A stretch of 64,000 bases of DNA from Lachnospiraceae bacterium (GTDB lineage: Bacteria; Bacillota; Clostridia; Lachnospirales; Lachnospiraceae). The first letter of the stretch is position 1, and the number at the start of each line of letters is the position of its first letter. Location of the stretch: the NCBI GenBank assembly GCA_015056915.1, contig SVFK01000001.1, positions 124,001 to 188,000 of the forward strand. The letters are read 5' to 3'. A program made the position numbers and the translations under genes. Below the pieces are notes generated by a model. It ran no database searches. It saw only the letters and a list, made by a program, of their open reading frames with translations, and was not told the origin of the DNA. Below, piece after piece: positions 60,682-64,000 of the stretch.

Positions 60682-61626
60682 TTATTCTTGATTCAAAATG
60701 GCTGAAATCTTTTCAATCATCTCGTCCTCTTTTAAGCGGAATTTGATTTCCACACGTCTGGAAGCCGCCATGTCGATTTCATCGGTTGCATTCCCCGCAG
60801 CATTCTTTTTATAGATAGGGTCACTGTAGGAACGACCGTTTACCGTCAATAGCTGTTGCAGCTGTTCAATCTTAGTCTCGTTAAGTCCGTTCTTCTCATC
60901 CAGACAGAAGGTCGCCACCGCATTAGCACGGTTATACGAAAGCTCCATATTTCCCTGATAGCCTCCGTCTGTATCCGTGTGTCCCTCAATGATAATTTCC
61001 GCAATATAATTACGGTACTGCTCCTGTAGCAGCACCTCCAGATACATGGGAATGATGTCCTGCAATGTCTCCTTACTCTCCGACGTGAGGGTGGAGCTGT
61101 TGTACCGAAACAGCACATCAGAGGAAAAGGTAATGGAGCCTGTTTGGGCATCCACTGTCATACTGGAATTGTTAAAGGTGGATTGGAGCGCACCAATAAT
61201 ATCCGTTCTGATTCCCACAATGTCCTGCAATTCACTCTTAGTCGCTGCCAATTCATTCTGAGCACTCTCAATTTCCAAATAAGCATTATTCAATTCTTCC
61301 TGAGTCAGAGCCGCCTGCTCATAAGCCACCTGTAGCTCTGCCAAGGATGCCGCCAGTTCCTCATTGGATTGTTCTATCTCCAGCTTGGATTGTTCCAGAT
61401 CCACTCTTGCCGCATCCAATTGCGCTTGCGCCTCATCCAATTCTGTCTGTGCTGCCGAAAGATCCAATCGCGTATTCTCCAAATCAGTGGTCTTCTGTTT
61501 ATAAATAGCCAGGGTAATAGCAATAATCAGAATAAATATCAACAACAGAGCCGCCATCATATCCGAATAGGATTGCCAGAAGCTGTGCTGCGCAAATGCC
61601 TCCCTGTTCTTTCGTCTATTTTTCAT
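60682..61626 (-). CDS. MotB/ZorB-like OmpA-domain protein of an ion-driven motor
   Basis: 314 residues. A short cytoplasmic N-terminus ends in SFWQSYSDMMAALLLIFIL: one membrane helix (about 22-41) with an Asp (22) at the position of MotB Asp32, the ion-binding residue. A long coiled coil (about 46-140, many Glu, Leu and Gln) leads to an OmpA-like peptidoglycan-binding domain (about 165-305) with IIIEGHTDTDGGYQGNMELS. The gene overlaps its partner by 11 bases with GAGGAG inside it. The layout (one helix, coil, OmpA) is that of MotB and ZorB. No flagellar or Zorya effector gene lies nearby. Confidence 0.88.
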   Translation of the reverse strand: MKNRRKNREAFAQHSFWQSYSDMMAALLLIFILIIAITLAIYKQKTTDLENTRLDLSAAQTELDEAQAQLDAARVDLEQSKLEIEQSNEELAASLAELQVAYEQAALTQEELNNAYLEIESAQNELAATKSELQDIVGIRTDIIGALQSTFNNSSMTVDAQTGSITFSSDVLFRYNSSTLTSESKETLQDIIPMYLEVLLQEQYRNYIAEIIIEGHTDTDGGYQGNMELSYNRANAVATFCLDEKNGLNETKIEQLQQLLTVNGRSYSDPIYKKNAAGNATDEIDMAASRRVEIKFRLKEDEMIEKISAILNQE

Positions 61627-62779
61627 ATAAGCTCCTCATTTGATCAAAAGCATATAACTGGTTACTGATTTCGTCACTGATTTCATCACAGGTTACATTC
61701 AACTTCTCCTTTTGCTCCTGCAATTCCTTGGCAAAACCCTCCTGTCTTTGAAGCATCTGCTTCAACACCTCCTGCATATTGCGGTTTACTTCCACCAGTG
61801 CAGTAGCAGCCTCTATCAAATCCTTGCTGCTGTTAGCATATGTCATTTGCACATCACCGGCACTCTTTAAATTATTACCCAGCTTTTGGAATTGTACGCC
61901 CAGCACACCATTCATTTTCTCCACAAACTGATTGGCGATACGTTCCACACCCGCAGTCTGCTCCATGGCGTTCCCTTTCATCAAATCAAGCATCTGCTTC
62001 ATGGCATTTGCCATATTTGCCTGATACACCAGCATAGCTGCAGAATTTTCATCCTCCGTTGCCGCAATCGGTTGCGCAAACTGCTTAAAGGCATTTAAGA
62101 ATTCCTCCAGCTTTTCATAAGCATCGGCCATAATACTGCGATACACAAAATTAAATATCAGGGAAAAGAAAATACCGTAAACAGATGTATGAAAAGCCAC
62201 CTTCATACCCGACAAAAGCGGTCCCACATTATCGGAAATAGTGTAAATATCATTACCACTAAAGGAACCCAGACCAATGGACAGACCGAGAAATGTACCC
62301 AGAATACCCAGACCTGTCAAGGTGCCGGAAATACCGGAATTGAAAAAGCTCATGCCCACTCTGTCCAGCAAATCCTCATTGATATACTCCTCCAACTCGC
62401 AGGTGCCCACTAACCCACGCTTGGTGCGATAGCTCTTGATTCTGGCACGATACTTATGAAAAGCGATTCTAAGCTCGCTATTAGTAAACACATCCTTACG
62501 CTCCTGAATACTTGCCCAAAGATTCTTGCCGCCGGAGGCTTTATATTCCTTGGAAAGCTGCTCTGTCATTGCCACAAGCTCATCCGTACAACGGTTCAGT
62601 CTTCCGAAGCTGACTGTGGATATCACAAACAACACGCCAATAATAATCAGAAAGCCGATATTAATCAGCATGGTAACAAAATCCGGCTCTTCCCCGGCAA
62701 ACACACCATTTATGTACAAAACAAAAGCAACTACTAATGCATAAAAAAGAAACAGAACATAATATAACTTATTTTTCAT
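61616..62779 (-). CDS. MotA/TolQ/ExbB-like channel protein (ZorA-like)
   Basis: 387 residues from MKNKLYYVLFLFYALVVAF. Two helices near the N-terminus (7-25, 37-57), a cytoplasmic stretch, then SGTLTGLGILGTFLGLSIGL (about 151-170) and a fourth helix (about 197-215), the MotA/TolQ/ExbB order. The region between and a C-terminal coiled coil (about 280-387, MQEVLKQMLQRQEGFAKELQ) would sit in the cytoplasm. A long C-terminal coil is a feature of ZorA; flagellar MotA lacks it. AAGGGAG precedes the ATG. It forms, with the downstream OmpA protein, a stator or motor pair. Confidence 0.85.
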   Translation of the reverse strand: MKNKLYYVLFLFYALVVAFVLYINGVFAGEEPDFVTMLINIGFLIIIGVLFVISTVSFGRLNRCTDELVAMTEQLSKEYKASGGKNLWASIQERKDVFTNSELRIAFHKYRARIKSYRTKRGLVGTCELEEYINEDLLDRVGMSFFNSGISGTLTGLGILGTFLGLSIGLGSFSGNDIYTISDNVGPLLSGMKVAFHTSVYGIFFSLIFNFVYRSIMADAYEKLEEFLNAFKQFAQPIAATEDENSAAMLVYQANMANAMKQMLDLMKGNAMEQTAGVERIANQFVEKMNGVLGVQFQKLGNNLKSAGDVQMTYANSSKDLIEAATALVEVNRNMQEVLKQMLQRQEGFAKELQEQKEKLNVTCDEISDEISNQLYAFDQMRSLYEK

Positions 62780-62785
62780 TTGCAC

Positions 62786-63514
62786 TCCCTTCCGCGCCTA
62801 CTGCACGATTGTTAATCTTCCTGTATTATTTTGTTATTCGTTTTAAAAATAACACATTTTTTCTGACAATTCAACATTTGCCCCCAATTCTTAATGAAAC
62901 CTTAAAGTCTTTTTTGATTAGTTACTGAATCTTGTTTTTCTTATGCTGGAGCAAAGAAACCATGCGGATTTTTGTGCCACGCAGACTCTTGCGCAAAGCG
63001 GATTCTTGCACCGAGCATGGGCTCGAAAGCGATATTTACCTTATACGCGCGAGGACGCTGCAAAATCATTTTGCAGCGTCCTCCTTGCATAGACCCGAAA
63101 TGAAAATTCACCGTAGTCACACATAAATCTGCTTCTATCAGATAGAATATACATTTTCTGATGTTATATCTGCTACTTTTGGGCTTATTATTCCGACTTT
63201 AGCAGATAGAATTAGCTTTTGCGCTAAATATAGCTGCCAAAATATGCTGTATTTTCTCTAGTTTTCAAAATTTCTCAAAAAAATTGCATTTTTAAGCAGC
63301 TATACTCTGTAATTTTGATATATCTATCTGCTACACATTGGTTTTAGCAGATGTTTTGGGCATCTAGAAGAGCTTCATTATGTTATTCTATCTGATCATC
63401 CCAAAATAAAATCTTCTTAGCTTTATTATTTTTTCAAGCCTCCATTTTCTCACCTATCAATTACCAAGCATTAATTCCCTAACTTTATTTTTCTTGGCTC
63501 TCTTTTATATGGTC
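62786..63514. other. 730-bp gene-free region
   Basis: Holds the perfect hairpin at 63051-63083, GC-richer sequence around 62950-63050, and from 63120 to 63430 an AT-rich stretch with TATCAGATAGAATA, GCAGATAGAATTAG, TATCTGCTAC and ATCTAGAAGAGC, the same words as in 38502-39001. No credible gene on either strand. Confidence 0.6.
63051..63083. repeat. Perfect 15-base inverted repeat
   Basis: GAGGACGCTGCAAAA and its complement around TCA. Strong hairpin in either direction; the 3' T-run is absent on both strands, but TTTTGCAGC gives some. It may be the terminator of the copper operon (minus strand). Confidence 0.65.
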
Positions 63515-63730
63515 TCAATTGGCTTTGATTTCCTTAACCTCATAGCCTGCATCGGTTACCGCAGCTGTCAACGCATCATCGGATATTTCTGTAATCAACT
63601 CCAATGTCGCAGTCTTGTTCTCCAGACTCACTACTACTTTTCCTACGCCCTCCAGTGCCTCCAATGTTTTCTGAACTCTGCCAGTGCAGTGTCCACACAT
63701 CATTCCTTCAATTACCATTACCTTAGTCAT
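63515..63730 (-). CDS. copZ: Internal in-frame CopZ-like copper chaperone
   Basis: 71 residues, MTKVMVIEGMMCGHCTGRVQ to EVKEIKAN. AAAGGAG lies seven bases before this ATG, an excellent site, inside the open frame that continues from copA. The protein is a complete HMA domain with M-x-C-x-x-C at about 11-16 and the usual length of CopZ (about 70). It would deliver Cu(I) to CopA. Whether both the long and short forms are made cannot be told from sequence. Confidence 0.75.
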   Translation of the reverse strand: MTKVMVIEGMMCGHCTGRVQKTLEALEGVGKVVVSLENKTATLELITEISDDALTAAVTDAGYEVKEIKAN

Positions 63731-64000
63731 GATAGTACTCCTTTCTTTTCTTTTCGTAACATCTTCTCGTCCTCTATTATCTACTTGCCCTAGGCTGTCT
63801 TCTTGTTCTCCGCTAGCACTTCCGATTTTCCTTTTTGGCATCTCATCGTTTACATTGTGGCGGGCAGCCAATTTACTACCTGGCACTTGCTGCTCTTTGG
63901 TTATCTGAACCCGATTAATCTTAAAGGTTCTCAATCTTAATGCATTGGCTACCACAAAAATACTGCTCAGGCTCATTGCTGCTGCACCGAACATGGGGCT
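63515..64000 (-). CDS. copA: Copper-translocating P-type ATPase, C-terminal end fused to a CopZ-like HMA domain (cut by window edge)
   Basis: The window holds the last 161 codons. SPMFGAAAMSLSSIFVVANA and LRLRTFK are the last membrane helix of CopA-type ATPases. Instead of stopping there the frame goes on through about 60 polar residues (EMPKRKIGSASGEQEDSLG) and into a complete heavy-metal-associated domain, with GMMCGHC giving the M-x-C-x-x-C copper site. HMA domains are normally N-terminal in CopA. So this is either a fusion or a CopA gene directly reading into copZ; see the internal start. The main part of the pump lies beyond the right edge. Confidence 0.85.
   Translation of the reverse strand, partial: SPMFGAAAMSLSSIFVVANALRLRTFKINRVQITKEQQVPGSKLAARHNVNDEMPKRKIGSASGEQEDSLGQVDNRGREDVTKRKERSTIMTKVMVIEGMMCGHCTGRVQKTLEALEGVGKVVVSLENKTATLELITEISDDALTAAVTDAGYEVKEIKAN

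Noticed and set aside
60682-62779. Flagellar stator MotAB
   Set aside because: No flagellar genes in 64 kb, the channel protein has an extra C-terminal coiled coil and only distant similarity to MotA as far as can be judged by eye.

Overview
The window looks like chromosome of an anaerobic, low-to-moderate-GC Gram-positive bacterium of the Lachnospiraceae (Clostridia). The evidence is a threonine T-box before thrS, infC-rpmI-rplT with an AUU start and a terminator-type leader, families typical of this group (DUF4250, DUF4364, DUF1540, DUF2974, DegV, TIGR01212 radical SAM), AGGAGG-type ribosome sites before nearly every gene and sigma-A promoters. The genus cannot be decided from the sequence. 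Most genes lie on the minus strand.

1-5 kb: the N-terminus of a membrane acyltransferase cut by the window edge, then a minus-strand operon kduI-kduD-RpiB-like isomerase-kdgA-kdgK that turns unsaturated uronates from pectin or glycosaminoglycans into pyruvate and glyceraldehyde-3-phosphate, with a divergent AraC regulator. uxuA at 23.6-24.6 kb feeds 2-keto-3-deoxygluconate into the same pathway. 6-28 kb is housekeeping and accessory metabolism: chemoreceptor, YfhO, class I amidotransferase, DUF2974 hydrolase, DegV, a MarR-citrate synthase operon with a clear operator, tRNA-Pro(AGG), beta-galactosidase, pepD-threonine aldolase-AI-2E permease, tRNA-Asn, infC operon and a repeat-built secreted protein. 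28-32 kb holds a DUF1540 protein, the T-box-small membrane protein-thrS unit and a CarD-like regulator.

32-45 kb is an accessory region on one strand: five GNAT acetyltransferases, two paralogous histidine phosphatases, MATE pump, DUF554 protein, a free EF-Tu domain-II-like protein, alpha/beta hydrolase, tautomerase, HIT protein, S66 peptidase and a Phd-Doc toxin-antitoxin. It is laced with tandem repeats (42, 54 and 64 bp), dispersed hairpin elements, and two gene remnants (a deleted Ser/Thr kinase and a tyrosine recombinase tail). Similar short motifs recur just upstream and downstream of the single genes, so the region looks assembled from small cassette-like insertions.

45-64 kb returns to core genes: prfA-prmC-DUF1385, rpmE, rho, malic enzyme-radical SAM-DUF4364, a gap filled by a large inverted repeat, rarA, nagB, a polysaccharide deacetylase, DUF4250-ASKHA iron-sulfur protein, clpB, a two-gene MotA/OmpA (ZorAB-like) ion-driven motor module, and at the right edge the end of a copper ATPase that runs in frame into a CopZ-like domain with its own internal start. 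The most interesting points are the orphan ZorAB-like pair, the CopA/CopZ arrangement, the cassette-like accessory region with its repeat families, the doubled isomerase step in uronate catabolism, and the inverted repeat at 52954-53444.
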